Origin: Symbiodinium natans
Lineage: Eukaryota; Sar; Dinophyceae; Suessiales; Symbiodiniaceae
Assembly: GCA_905221605.1 (NCBI GenBank)
Contig: CAJNDS010000890.1
Coordinates: 1,501,357-1,565,356 of the forward strand
Length of the DNA: 64,000 bases
Reading direction: 5' to 3'
The notes under the pieces were generated by a model. The model did not search any database. It was not told where the DNA came from and saw only the letters and a program-made list of their open reading frames with translations. Position numbers and translations under genes: made by a program. Positions 44,278 through 54,521 of this stretch are shown here, piece after piece; positions within the stretch are counted from its first letter, which is position 1; every line of letters starts with the position of its first letter.

Positions 44278-44349
44278 ATATAGGGGCCTGAATAATTACA
44301 ATAGGGTTTTGGGGAATATTATGGTGCAATTATTCCGACCCCTATAGTA
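44278..44349. mobile_element. MITE-like element, family C
   Basis: 72 bp with ends ATATAGGGGCCTGAATAATT and AATTATTCCGACCCCTATAG. It separates two open minus-strand stretches, so it may also act as all or part of an intron. Confidence 0.65.
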
Positions 44350-44560
44350 ATTCAAGTTCCTGAAGGAATCGTGCGTAGCGATGGCACGGATGTTTGATAT
44401 GCTGAGAGGAGTGGCATTGTGCTTTGCACAGACCTTGCCAAGGTCCATGGTGTTCGGTCCGTTGTCACCTCTGTTGCTCGAAGTTCTGCTCAAAGCTCGA
44501 TTTCCACACCACCAGACGCCAGCGCCAACATTTTTTACAGTGTTCCGCGTTGCTTGGCTC
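44350..44560 (-). CDS. candidate exon, about 65 codons
   Basis: Frame with NVGAGVWWCGNRALSRTSSN, RGDNGPNTMDLGKVCAKHNA and TPLSISNIRAIATHDSFR, Asn/Thr-rich. A second minus frame (WRWRLVVWKSSFEQNFEQQ, then GAG|GTGACA) and a plus frame also run here, so the exact model is uncertain. Confidence 0.4.
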
Positions 44561-44730
44561 GCTGCCAAGAACTGACATTGAAGAGGCTGGAATTGAGGGG
44601 CGAGGTCCGAGCAGGCGCGGATGCCCCCTGGTGAGAGTTGAAAGGCCCGAAACCTGCCCGGGCTCCAATGAATCCGGTTTAGGGTTTAGGGTTTAGGGTT
44701 TAGGGTTTAGGGTTTGGGGTTTAGGGTTGC

Positions 44731-44776
44731 CCATGGATCTCCCAGCTTCGCTACCTCAAATGAGGCATGGACAACC
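44731..44776 (-). CDS. candidate short exon, GC donor
   Basis: VVHASFEVAKLGDPW after acceptor CCCTGTTTTCCAG, ending CATGG|GCAACC. The island at 44974-45020 ends in the same CATGG|GCAACC context, which suggests a local duplication of this border. Confidence 0.4.
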
Positions 44777-45147
44777 CTGGAAAACAGGGTTTAGGGTTTA
44801 GGGTTTAGGGTTTCGGGTTTAGGGTTTAGGGTTTAGGGTTTAGGGTTGTTTAGGGTGGTTTAGGGTGGTTTAGGGTGGTTTAGGGTTTAGGGTTTAGGGT
44901 TTAGGGTTTAGGGTTTAGGGTTTAGGGTTTAGGGTTTAGGGTTTAGGGTTTAGGGTTTAGGGTTTAGGGTTGCCCATGAGCACCCCAATGCTATTTTGCT
45001 TGAGCTCGCTGATCTAACCTCTGTCTTCGTTTTACGAAGGCAGGGCAATACGGAGTGCTGTCTTTAAGGGCTTAGAGTTGAGGGATGAGGGTTTAGGGTT
45101 TAGGGTTTAGGGTTTAGGGTTTAGGGTTTAGGGTTAAGGGTTTAGGC

Positions 45148-45247
45148 CCAAAGGGGCAACAGAGCAGCTGCTTTGCAGACTGGCTGGCGGCCGGTTGACA
45201 CTGCCAAGCACGAAGTGAGCGACTGCCAGGGCTAGCACCAACGGCAT
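45148..45247 (-). CDS. candidate first exon with signal peptide or anchor
   Basis: Starts at ATG 45247-45245: MPLVLALAVAHFVLGSVNRP and then PASLQSSCSVAPL. The hydrophobic N-terminus fits a signal peptide or type II anchor. Ends TTTGG|GCCTAA (GC donor). It would begin the small gene that ends at 44013. Confidence 0.45.
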
Positions 45248-45599
45248 CTCTGTCACAGCCTCCTGGTGGCCAACAACTTAAAGAAATTGTTTAGGGTTTA
45301 GGGTTGAGGGTTTTAGGGTTTAGGGTTTAGGGCTTAGGGCTTGGGGACCATAATAACAAATACCCATGCGATATATGCGTGGCTAAAATCGCACGAAAGC
45401 TGCAGAAGTTTTCTCAGTCTCCACACTTTAACAAACCCTTTCACACCTTTGAAGACTCAACAGGCGGCCGTGAGCGTTTTGCGCGCTAGGGATTCAGGTG
45501 GTGTAGGCCGAGGGCTAACCTCGGCGACCAGTCGTTGATTTAGGAGGTTTGTGGGATTTCGGATTTAGGGTTTAGGGTTTAGGATTGCGGGTTTAGGTC

Positions 45600-45649
45600 C
45601 TTTGTGGCGACCCTGTCCTGTGTGGAAGGTTTCACAGACTTGCTGGCAT
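45600..45649 (-). CDS. candidate internal exon
   Basis: ASKSVKPSTQDRVATK after strong acceptor CTATCCCTTGCCAACTCAG; possible GA donor (CAAAG|GACC). Confidence 0.35.
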
Positions 45650-45727
45650 CTGAGTTGGCAAGGGATAGTAGTATAGTCCAGCCCTAAACCCAAAAACCCT
45701 CGATTTACAAAGTATAGGCTCAAGAAC

Positions 45728-45783
45728 CTTCCTCGGTTGAGCACGGCTCCCTGTACCACAAGTACCACCCGGGCCCAACGCAG
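45728..45783 (-). CDS. candidate exon, hydrophobic
   Basis: LRWARVVLVVQGAVLNRG after acceptor AAACTTTCAG; donor GGAAG|GTTCTT. Confidence 0.4.
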
Positions 45784-45950
45784 CTGAAAGTTTAGGTTTT
45801 CTGATGTATTGCGTTCCTAAACCCCAAACCCGAACCCTAAACCCAGACCGCCTAGACCCAAAACCCTAAACCCTAAACCCTAAACCCTAAACCCTAAACC
45901 CTAAACCCTAAACCCTAAACCCTGAACCCTGAACCCTGAACCCTGAACCC

Positions 45951-46049
45951 CAGCCAGCCGAGCTGCAAGAGGACAGGCCTCCAGCCCTTCACAGCCAAGC
46001 TGGTGCTCGCCTGCGGCGGCGCGTCCTTCGACGCAAAGTCCGTTTCCAG
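45951..46049 (-). CDS. coding-like island, Ala/Ser-rich
   Basis: ETDFASKDAPPQASTSLAVK and then GWRPVLLQLGWL. No clear acceptor at the upper edge. CCCTAAA lies below and TTTAGGG above. It is the first coding-like island beyond the 46.2-49.2 kb repeat block, so it could be a late exon of the PAN-like gene, but nothing ties them. Confidence 0.35.
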
Positions 46050-46196
46050 GGTGTAGGGTTTAGGGTTTAGGGTTTAGGGTTTAGGGTTCAGGGTTTAGGG
46101 TTTAGGGTTTAGGGTTCAGGGTTTAGAGGGGTTGAGCTTGGGTTTTGGGCTTTAGGGGTTAGGGCTTTGGGGTTTAGGGTTTAGGGTTTAGGGTTT

Positions 46197-46385
46197 AGTG
46201 GTTTAGGGGTTTAGGGGTTTAGGGGTTTAGGGGTGTAGGGGTGTAGGGGTGTAGGGGTGTAGGGGTGTAGGGGTGTAGGGGTGTAGGGGTGTAGGGGTGT
46301 AGGGGTGTAGGGGTGTAGGGGTGTAGGGGTGTAGGGGTGTAGGGGTGTAGGGGTGTAGGGGTGTAGGGGTGTAGGGGTGTAGGAG
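46197..46385 (+). repeat. AGGGGTTT to AGGGGTGT 8-mer array
   Basis: Four units of TTTAGGGG followed by about 20 units of TGTAGGGG: a telomere-like variant that changed and was then homogenised. Confidence 0.95.
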
Positions 46386-46680
46386 GGTGGGGGTGTTAGG
46401 GTGTTAGGGTGTAGGGTGCAGGGTTGAATGCTCCAGGTTTACGGCATCAAAAGGCTTGAGGGTTTGGAGACTAAGGGTCGGTTTAGGAGTTAGGGCTGAG
46501 GGCCTTAGGGCCAAGCACGAAAGTCAAAGGGGTTCAGGTCTTGGCTGCAGGGTTCTCGCAGACCTAAACTTTTCGGGGAAGTTTTACCCTGTTCTGAAGG
46601 AGTTTGAGTGGGGGGATTCTACTTCCTCTTCAGGCGGGTGGAGAGGGGGAGCTTTCAACCCAGAACCCCCCGAAGAAAAC

Positions 46681-46875
46681 CTAAACTCCCGAAACTCCCT
46701 AAACTCCCGAAACTCCCTCAACTCCCTAAACTCCCTAAACCCCCTAAACTCCCTAAACTCCCGAAACCCCCTAAACTCCCTAAACTCCCTAAACTCCCTG
46801 CACGCCCTAAACTCCCTAAACTCCCTAAACTCCCTAAACCCCCTAAACTCCCTAAACCCCCTAAACTCCCTAAAC
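46681..46875 (-). repeat. CTAAACTCC 9-mer array
   Basis: About 20 nonamers CTAAACTCC/CTAAACCCC (TTTAGGGAG on the other strand). A shorter array of the same unit at 49131-49190 flanks the related family F copy. ORFs here (Asn-Ser-Leu or Pro-Lys-Leu periodic) are repeat translations. Confidence 0.95.
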
Positions 46876-46884
46876 CCCGGTAAG

Positions 46885-47050
46885 AGTGTTTTTTTTTTTG
46901 TTGCGGGTGCTTTTTTGCTGTGGGTGCGGGGGCGCGTTTTTTTTTTGGGGCGCGTTTTTTTTTTTGCTGCGGGTGCGGGGGCGCGTTTTTTTTTTGTTGC
47001 GGGTGCCGTGGGGTCGCGTTTTTTTTTTTTTGCTGCGGGTGCGGAGCGTT
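46885..47050. mobile_element. family F element, left part
   Basis: T10-GTTGCGGGTGC then several T8-12-GCTGCGGGTGCGGGGGCGCG units; lacks the GCGACACGCGCC right end. Confidence 0.65.
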
Positions 47051-47054
47051 TTTG

Positions 47055-47880
47055 CTGTTTTCTCTATATTTTACTATGAAAACCTCTATTTTCTCTAATT
47101 TTCAATAGGAAAACCTCTTTCTTCTCTATATTTGAATAGGAAAACCTCTTTCTTCTCTATATTTGAATATGAAAACCTCTGTTTTCTCTACATTTAGTAT
47201 GAAAACCTCTACTTTAATTCGAAAACCTCTATTTCTCTATACTTTATAGCGAAAACCTCTATTTCTCTCTATTTTTGTCTATATCGTCATAGTTTTCCTC
47301 TATATTTAATGAGGAAGACATGAGAGAGGAATACATGAGAAACTTATTGTCTGTGTTATCTCAATGTGTGACTTGCAATTAAAAGTGTTTTGTTCCTCTT
47401 GTCCTATTTTAATAGGAAGCCCATTATTTTCTCTGTCTCTGAATAGGCAAACCTCCATTGTCTTAACATTTGAACATGAAGACCTCTATTCTCTATATTT
47501 GAATATCAAGACCTCTACATTTTGATATGAAAACACTTTGTATGTTCGCTATATTTTCGTATGAAAGCCTCTATTTCCTCTATGTTGTCATAGGAAACAT
47601 CTAATTTCTCTATATTGTATAGCGAAAACCTCTATTGTTCTATGGTTTTTTTTATTTTGTCAGTATTTTCAGACATCTTCTCTTTATTTCACGAGGAAGA
47701 CATGAGAGGAATACATGAAAAGCTAATTCTCTATATTGTCATAAGAGTACATGCATTATCTCTATCTGTGACTCGTAGACAACAAGTGTTTTTGTTCATG
47801 TCTCATAACACAGGCTCTATTTTCTCGATTCTTTACTAAGAAGACGTTTATATCTCTATTTTTAAACGGAAAATTCAACT
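47055..47880. repeat. AT-rich minisatellite, about 33 bp unit
   Basis: More than 15 diverged copies of GAAAACCTCTATTTTCTCTATATTT-type units. Base composition is clearly lower in GC than the surroundings. No coding potential. Confidence 0.85.
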
Positions 47881-47944
47881 TCCACTATAAGGTCTGAATT
47901 TTCGTAGGAAAGCAGGCATATATTCCCTGTTTTTTCAGGGGGTT

Positions 47945-48545
47945 GGAGCGCGCATCATGGGTTTGGAAGGGATTCGTAAGCTTTGAAGCAGGCTTGCCGG
48001 CCAAAAAAAACGGGGGGGTTGGGGGGGGGCGCAGCCCCCCCCCTATTTGCAACACAATGCTCGCATCATCATGGGTTTGGAAGGGATTCGTATGATTGAA
48101 GCAAGCTTGCCCGGCTAAAAAGCGCAGCCCCCTCCCCCCCCCCCCATTTGCAACACAATGCTCGCATCATCATGGGTTTGGAAGGGATTCGTATGATTGA
48201 AGCAAGCTTGCCCGGCTAAAAAGCGCAGCCCCCCCCCCGCCCCTTTCAAGCGGAGGGGAATGCTCTCATGATGGTTTCGGAAAGGATTCATTTGCTTTGA
48301 AGCAAGCTGGCATGGCTTTAAGAAGCGGGGGGGTTGGGGGGGGGCGCAGCCCCCCCCAATTTGCAAACCCAATGCTGGCATGATGGGCTTGGACAGGATT
48401 CATATGCTGAGAAGCTAGCTGGCACGGTTTTAAAGAGGGGGGGGGTCGGGCGGGGTGCAGCCCTCCCTCCACCGTTAGCAAACACAATGCTCGCATGATG
48501 GCCTTGGGAAGGATTCAGTGCTTTGAAAACGCTTGCACAGTTTAA
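47945..48545. repeat. about 100-110 bp tandem repeat, six copies
   Basis: Unit ATGGGTTTGGAAGGGATTCGTATG...GAAGCAAGCTTGCC...GCGCAGCCCCCC...TTTGCAACACAATGCTCGC. A diverged copy is at 51060-51175 (CATGGGTTTGACAGGATT...CAAGCAAGCTTTCCCCC). Confidence 0.85.
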
Positions 48546-48649
48546 AGGAGGGGGGGGGCGTTGGGGACGGGGTTGGGGAGGAAATTGCAAAAACAAATGA
48601 CCTGGGGAGGAAATTGCAAAAACAAATGACCTGGGGGAAGGGGGGGGGG

Positions 48650-49124
48650 GCGCGTTTTTTTTTTTGCTGCGGGTGCGGGGGCGCTTTTTTTTTGCTGCGG
48701 TTTTTTTTTTGCTGCGGGTGCGGGGGGCGACACGCGCGAGGTCACTCAATCACATGGGGGGTGGGAGGAGGGGGGGGGGGGGGGGCGGGGCGTTTTTTTT
48801 TTGCTGCGGGTGAGGGGTGCGCGTTTTTTTTTTTTTGCTGCGGGTGCGGGGGCGCGTTTTTTTTTTGCGCGGGTGCGGGGGCGACACGCGCCAGGTCACT
48901 CACTCCTGGGGGGTGGGGAGGGAGGAGGGGGGGGAGGGGGGGGGGGTGGTTTTTTTTTTGCTGCGGGTGCGGGGGCGCGTTTTTTTTTGCTGCGGGTGCG
49001 GGGGCGCGTTTTTTTTTTTGCTGCGGGTGGGGGGGGCGACACGCGCCAGGTCACTCACTCACCGGGGCGGCCCCCGAAAAAAGCACCACAGCAAAAAAGC
49101 ACCCACAACAAAAAAAAACACGGG
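48650..49124. mobile_element. family F elements, nested or tandem
   Basis: Three GCGACACGCGCCAGGTCACT blocks each preceded by T8-GCTGCGGGTGCGG units; the last ends in the GCACCCACAACAAAAAAAAA terminus. The 225 aa and 133 aa frames across it are not genes. Confidence 0.7.
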
Positions 49125-49580
49125 TTCCCCTAAACCCCCTAAACTCCCTAAACCCCCTAAACTCCCTAAACTCCCTGAACTCCCTAAAGCCCCTAAGACT
49201 GAACCCTTGATTCCCTAAACCCTGAGCCTCTAATCCCTAAGCCCTGAACTTCAGCGCCTAAAGGTTCGGCATGTACCCCTCTGTTGAGAGGGTTTAGGCC
49301 GGGCTTTGAAGGCTCAAGGGCATATGTGCTTACTAGCTCCCTAAACCCTAAACCCTAAACACTTACTAGTTCTTGGGAGGGAACAATGGCCTTTCCTATT
49401 CTAGGTCTCTAGACTCGTTTATTTGTTCATTTCTTGAAGTGCGCATTTCCCATTCTAGGTTTCTATGCTCATTTACTTGCTCTTTTCTTGACATGTAAAT
49501 TTCTAGAATGCCCCAGGTTTTACCGTCCAGGGGGGGGGGTTCGAAAAAGGCCGATCCAGAGCGATCCAGACCCTAAAAAC

Positions 49581-49634
49581 CGTAGGGTACTCTCCTCCGA
49601 GAGGAGGTAGATGTTCCAGTCGGGTGAGTACAAC
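49581..49634 (-). CDS. PAN-like gene, exon 18 (W-x-I-Y end of a module)
   Basis: Reads LYSPDWNIYLLSEES. Acceptor CTGGGAG|G. Joined to exon 17 by a split AGG codon, the distance from the last module Cys to the Trp is nine residues, the same as in exons 13 and 15 where no intron interrupts. Ends near CTACG|GTTTTT. Confidence 0.7.
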
Positions 49635-49886
49635 CTCCCAGGAATGGGGGGTTTGGGGCTTGACTGTTCCTTTGACTGTAGACTATTTGGGCTCAGTGCT
49701 CTCGTGGCTTAAGCTGCAGGGTTCCTACAACCCCGGAGTGTCCCTAAACCCTAAACCCTAAACCCTAAACCCTAAGCCCTAAACCCCAAACCCTAAACCC
49801 TAAACCCTAAACCCTAAACCCTTTCTTGGGGAGTGTAGGATTGCAAGTTAAGGTTGAATCAGGAGCCGCCGATCTTACCCCGAAAC

Positions 49887-49933
49887 CTATTCTCGATTTG
49901 AAAAGTTTTCGGGCCGAGAGAAACCCCAAGCAG
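49887..49933 (-). CDS. coding-like island inside PAN-like gene intron
   Basis: LLGVSLGPKTFQIEN after a very strong acceptor (AGATGTTTTTTGTTTTCAG), donor AATAG|GTTTCG. Does not fit the phase between exons 17 and 18, so either an alternative exon or chance. Confidence 0.3.
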
Positions 49934-50279
49934 CTGAAAACAAAAAACATCTAAAGTGCCTTCCAGAAGAAAGGGAACTCGAAACCTCCTAAACCCTAAA
50001 CCCTAAACCCTAAACCCTAAACCCTAAACCAAACGACAGGGACACTTGCGGGCGCTCGCTGGGGGTTGCATCTGCAATCTCGAGCCCTGGGCTTCCGAGC
50101 AACCAGTTAGACTCCCGGAGGCCCTAAGCTTCCCAGCTGAAACCCCCTAAACCCTAAACCCTAAACCCTAAACCCCTTCATGCCCTGCATAGAAGAGTCC
50201 CTGCGCCCCTAAACCCTAAACCCGAACCCCAAATTTTTTGGGGGGGGAGGGGCGGGGTTTAGGGTCTGAAATGCCTGGC

Positions 50280-50356
50280 CTGGACTCGCAGGCGTCTGTG
50301 GCGCAGCCACAGTCGCCGGTCGAACTGGCGTACTGGAAGTAGGTCCCCACGCACTC
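50280..50356 (-). CDS. PAN-like gene, exon 17
   Basis: ECVGTYFQYASSTGDCGCAT then DACES, the core of a module. Acceptor TCTCGCTGGGAG; the donor TCCAG|GCCAGG is of GC type. Spacing across the junction to exon 18 matches uninterrupted copies exactly. Confidence 0.8.
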
Positions 50357-50379
50357 CTCCCAGCGAGAGTTTTTGCTTG

Positions 50380-50474
50380 GGACATTCCCCCCTATACCAG
50401 CAGGCCTTAAACGGGATAACAAGAGGGGGTACTCTAATCCCCCTAAAGGACTGTTAGTACAACGGGGAACATCC
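50380..50474. mobile_element. MITE-like element, family A
   Basis: Ends GGGACATTCCCCCCTATA and ACAACGGGGAACATCCC are inverted; interior GGGGGTACTCTAATCCCC shared with the 56025 copy. Lies just above exon 17, in the intron. Confidence 0.75.
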
Positions 50475-50812
50475 CGGCATTTTAAGTTCAGGGTTTAGGT
50501 GTAGGGTTGTGGGGTCTTGGGCTCCGGACCCTAAAACTGAAGCTAGAAGTCCCCAAAGTCTCCAAGACCTCCCCCAGGAGGCCACCAAAGCCCCCGAGCC
50601 TGAACCCTAGAACCCCTGAAAACTGGTCAAGAAACCCTCGGACCCCCGTCGTGCAAAACCCTTTAAACCCTGACTTTGTTACAACCCTGGCGCCTCTTTG
50701 AAACCCCTTCACTCAAACCCCTAAACCCCAAACCACAAACCCCAAACCCTATACCCTAAACCCCCAAAACCCCGAAACCCTAAACCCTAACCCCTAACCC
50801 TAAACCCCCTCT

Positions 50813-50990
50813 TCATATATATATATATATATAGACATACATATATTTATTATCTTTATCTTTATCTCTATCTTTATCTTTATCTTTATCTTTATCTTTA
50901 TCTGTATCTTTATATTTATATTTATATTCATACTGTATTTGTATTTGTATTTGTATTTATATTAATAATTAAATTTATATTTATATTTGG
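50813..50990. repeat. AT-rich microsatellites
   Basis: (AT)n, then (TATCTT)n at 50848-50910 and (TTTATA)n/(TTTGTA)n to 50985. Confidence 0.95.
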
Positions 50991-51966
50991 TACCCCCCCC
51001 CCCCCCCCAAAGAGATAAGATGCGTGCTCAATTCAATACGCTTCCTACTAAGTTGCGCAGGATGTCCATTGATCTTAAAAAGGTATGCCATGGGTTTGAC
51101 AGGATTGCCAGCCAGTTTAATTTGATCCTATTCATATGCTCTCAAGCAAGCTTTCCCCCCCCCCCCTCCAACGGCTTATTCTCTATTTTACAACCTATCT
51201 AAAAAAACTATCGGTTAAGGGTTTAGGGTTTTAAAGAGAAGCCCCCGAAACCCTGTCGGGTCAAGCAATGAAGCCCAAACCCTTAACCTTTAAACCTACA
51301 GGGTTAAGGTTAAGGTTTAAAGGCTTCGCGTTTAAGATTTAGGCATTTAAACCTAAGCCCATAGAGTTCAATCCTTCGGGATTGAGGTTGAAACATTCAA
51401 ACCCCTAACCCTAAACCCTTTAGGGTCAGAACCCTAAAACACCATAAGGCTCTCAAAGGTTCAAAGGCTTTAACCCTATAGGCGCTGAAGGTATACATGC
51501 CCAGACCTTAGATTTGTATACATTTAAACCCTTTGGGGCTTAAAGGTTTAGGGCTTCAGGGTTTATCTCTAAAACCCTCATGGGGTAAGCCCTTTAGGGT
51601 TTAAACCCTATATGGTATAGGGTGATGCGAAGAAATCATTTACTGTAAGTCCCGGGGACGCGAGAATACTATAAGCAAATATCTTTTCACTATTTCCTGA
51701 GCATTTCCAACAGGCTGCTAGTAATTGCTCGCCAATATCTTGCTGTTCATTCTCAATGTTCCTGACAGGTCTCCCAACATGTATGATTTCTGAAGGAAAT
51801 GCTCATTTTCCGATCATTTTCCCATAAACCACAAGACTCACAAGCACATAAGGTCTTATATGACATTCGCCCAAAGCAACTGGGTATCACATCCTTACTG
51901 CAAAAAGTATTGTTTTCAGGGTGCTTCAGGTGGTCGCACGTCTCCCAAGAAGAAATGATATAGCAT

Positions 51967-52032
51967 GCTTCGTCGATTTAGGCAAGTCCTTCGTTGATGT
52001 AGGCAAGTTCTTCGTCGAATTAGGCAAATGGG
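51967..52032. repeat. 22 bp tandem repeat, three copies
   Basis: CTTCGTCGATTTAGGCAAGTC repeated three times with small changes. From 51.2 to 52.7 kb (the long intron between exons 16 and 17) I see no supported exon; three diverged copies of a roughly 120-190 bp unit (GGGATCTCAAT-T-rich-CTTCTGGGGTCTA) occupy 52075-52480. Confidence 0.8.
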
Positions 52033-52760
52033 TCAAATTGGTTTGGTGCGAGGGTGGGGTGGGGGGCCTCCCGGGCTCCCAAGAATTCTCCTGAGATCTA
52101 ATCTCAAGGGTTTAGGGTTTAGGGTTTAGGGTTCAGGGTTTAGGGTTTAGAAGTTAGGGTTTAGGGTTCAGGGATCTCAATTTGTTCGTTTGTTTTTGTT
52201 CGTGGCTGCTGTTTTTGTTTTGTTTTCTTTTGGGAGCCTTGGGGAGCTTCTGGGGGCCTCATCGAGCTCCTGGGAGCCTCCCCCAATCCCCCAAAAATTC
52301 TTCTGGGGTCTAATGTTCGGGGTTCAAGAATCTCAATTTTTCTTTTTACCCTTTTCTTGGCTTGTTATTGTTCTATTTCTTCCTCCCCGGGCTCCCAAAA
52401 AAACTTCTGGGGTCTAGTGTTAAGGGTTCGGGGATCTCAATGTTTTGTTTTTGTTTTTCGTTCTTGGTTTTTCCTTACTATATTGTTTGGAAGCTTTGCA
52501 GAGCTTCTGGAACAAATGGGTGTGAAGCGAGGGTTTAGGAAAAGCTGTGCACGACAAAAATACACAACATATATTTGCGTAATGTTATGGGACCCTCTGG
52601 GCGGGTTGGGTTTTTTGCTAATTGCTCGAACCCCTTCTAAACTAGTAATGTCCTGACCCTGCCAATCGTAAACCCCAAGCCCCAAACCCTAAACCCTAAA
52701 CCCTAAACCCCAAATCCTAAACCCTAAACCCTAAACCCTAAACCCCCCTAAACCCCACTC

Positions 52761-52844
52761 CTGGCCGCGGCGCGCCGCCGCTAAGCTCCAGCAGTTGGTC
52801 AGGGACCCCGGAGCCGTCCAGAGGCCCGCAGACCGCAAGTTCAC
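52761..52844 (-). CDS. PAN-like gene, exon 16
   Basis: VNLRSAGLWTAPGSLTNCWS and then LAAARRGQ. The acceptor is a C14 tract plus ACAG; spliced to exon 15 it gives H-C-S-N-Y|V-N-L-R, identical to the uninterrupted H-C-S-N-Y-V-N-L-R in exon 13. The end reads GGCCAG|GAGTGG, a GA donor. Confidence 0.85.
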
Positions 52845-53442
52845 CTGTGGGGGGGGGGGGGGCTTAGGGGTTTAGGGTTTAGGGTTTAGCGTTTAGGGTT
52901 TAGGGGTTAAGGTTTCAGGGTTTAGGGTTTAGGGTTTAGGGTTTAGGGGTTTAGGATTTAGGGTTTAAGGGTTTAGGATTTAGGGTTTAGGGTTTAGGGT
53001 TTAGGGTTTCGGGTTTAGGGTTTAGGGTTTAGGGGCTTAGAGCAAGTTCACCTTGGGGCGGAGGGGGGGGGGGGACTTCGGGGTGGAGGTTTAGGGTTTG
53101 GGGGTTTAAGGGTTTTGGGTCTCGGGTTTGCGGCTTTACAGCTCTTGGGCTTTTTTGGGGTTTTGGGTTTGGGGCTGAAGGATGTAGGTCGTGTGGCTTC
53201 GGCTTGATCTTCAGGGCACAAAGGGCCAGGGCTGGTTGGGGCCGAAGCAACAGACCTCGGAACTTCTCAAAGGGGCCCTGAAACCGGAAGGTCCCTTGAT
53301 AAATATAAACCCTAGCCGAGCCCTCACACCCCCAACCCTGACATGTAAGCCCCACACCCTCAGCCCCTAAGCCAACCCATCAGGTTCAAGGCTTGGGTAC
53401 CCTAAACGCCTCGGCCCCGAACTAAAAAGGAAACCAAGTGAC

Positions 53443-53556
53443 GTAGTTGCTGCAATGGCGTTCCAGATCCCAGACGTGTGGAGCCGTGGAGGAGTAGATG
53501 GCCCAGTTGGCCTGGGTCGTCCGCTCCACGCAGCCGTCAGTGGCGCAGCCGCAGTC
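53443..53556 (-). CDS. PAN-like gene, exon 15
   Basis: DCGCATDGCVERTTQANWAI, YSSTAPHVWDLERHCSNY: end of one module and start of the next. Acceptor CTTGAATCTCCAG; donor AACTAC|GTCACT. 38 codons, phase 0 at both ends. Confidence 0.85.
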
Positions 53557-53621
53557 CTGGAGATTCAAGGTTTAGGGCTGAGGGCGCCCTAAACCCGAAA
53601 TCCCCAGAACCTAAAGGGTAC

Positions 53622-54060
53622 ATGAATGCGACGGCGACGGCGACGGCCACGGCGACAGCGACGGCGACCACGACCAAGACCACAACGACGACCACGACCA
53701 CGACCGCGACCCCGACCACGACCACGTCGACCACGACCACGACGATGACCACGACCACGACCACCACCTACCCTCACTCCTCCTACTATTCCCACTTCTT
53801 CTGCTCCTCCCACTCCTCCGGCTCCTCCCACTCCTCCCACTCCTCCCACGCCAACGACCACCACCACTACGACGACGACAAAAACTATTCGTGCAACTCC
53901 TACCACCACTACTTGCAATCACCTACCACCACGTACTACAATTCGCTCACCACCTACAGCACCAATCCTACGACCACAACCTCCGACTCCTACTCCTGGA
54001 ACTCCTGCCGCTACTACACCACCACCAGCACCACCATTCCCCAGCAAGAAGCCCTCCCAG
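53622..54060. repeat. imperfect ACG/ACC trinucleotide tract
   Basis: (GACGGC)n and (ACGACC)n followed by ACC/TCC-rich sequence. It gives long Thr-, Val- or Arg-rich frames on both strands. It lies in the intron between exons 14 and 15, so the 240 aa plus frame (53478-54200) is judged an artefact. Confidence 0.8.
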
Positions 54061-54065
54061 CGCTC

Positions 54066-54124
54066 CTGGTTGCCCGCTGCAAACTGAAAGTACGGCCCCG
54101 AGCAATGCCCAGCAGTGGTGCCCT
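54066..54124 (-). CDS. PAN-like gene, exon 14
   Basis: GTTAGHCSGPYFQFAAGNQ: the C-x-G-x-Y-F-Q part of a module. Ends AACCAG|GAGCGC, a GA donor. Spliced to exon 15, six residues separate Y-F-Q from D-C-G-C, as in exons 13 and 17. Confidence 0.75.
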
Positions 54125-54344
54125 CTCCCATGGCCAGACGGCGACAGCCGTCCAGGCCCCCTGTTTTATGCCAGAGTCCTTGCAAAAACAAGTATCATGA
54201 TGGGCAATTGCAACTCTGGCTCCCCTAGTGTAACTCGACTAAAAGGCTGCGAACACAAGAGGGAGCATCCTAAAACCCTAAACTACAGCCGCAAGCCTCA
54301 ACCTCAGCCAACAAACCCAAAGCACATGTTTAGGTTTGGGGGTT

Positions 54345-54408
54345 GAGGTCCGGCCGGCCATGTAGCCAGCACAGATGAAAGCGTTTTCGACACCACGTCG
54401 GCACTTCT
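54345..54408 (-). CDS. PAN-like gene, possible exon between 13 and 14
   Basis: KCRRGVENAFICAGYMAGR: two Cys nine residues apart followed by A-G-Y, like the C...F-G-C-x-G-x-Y part of the module. Acceptor CCCGAAG; phase to neighbours not settled. Confidence 0.45.
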
Positions 54409-54521
54409 TCGGGTTTACGGTTTAGGGTTTAGGGTTTAGGGTTTAGGGTTTAGGCTTTAGGGTTTAGGGTTTAGGGTTTAGAGTTTAGGGTTTAGGGTTC
54501 AGTTCTTCTGGGGCCTAAAGC

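Noticed and set aside
46456-47108. 207 aa ORF and overlapping frames
   Set aside because: Periodic Asn-Ser-Leu or Pro-Lys-Leu from the CTAAACTCC 9-mer and Phe-rich text from T runs of family F.
48318-49218. 143-225 aa ORFs
   Set aside because: Made by tandem repeats and family F units; open in several frames and both strands.
49870-50110. Islands at 49.9 and 50.07 kb as constitutive exons of the PAN-like gene
   Set aside because: Exon 17 joins exon 18 with exact module spacing and a shared codon; inserting these breaks phase. Kept only as a low-confidence island.
53478-54346. 240 aa and 151 aa Thr/Ser/His-rich plus-strand ORFs and several minus ones
   Set aside because: They cover a trinucleotide tract inside the intron between exons 14 and 15 of the PAN-like gene, and all six frames are open for the same reason.
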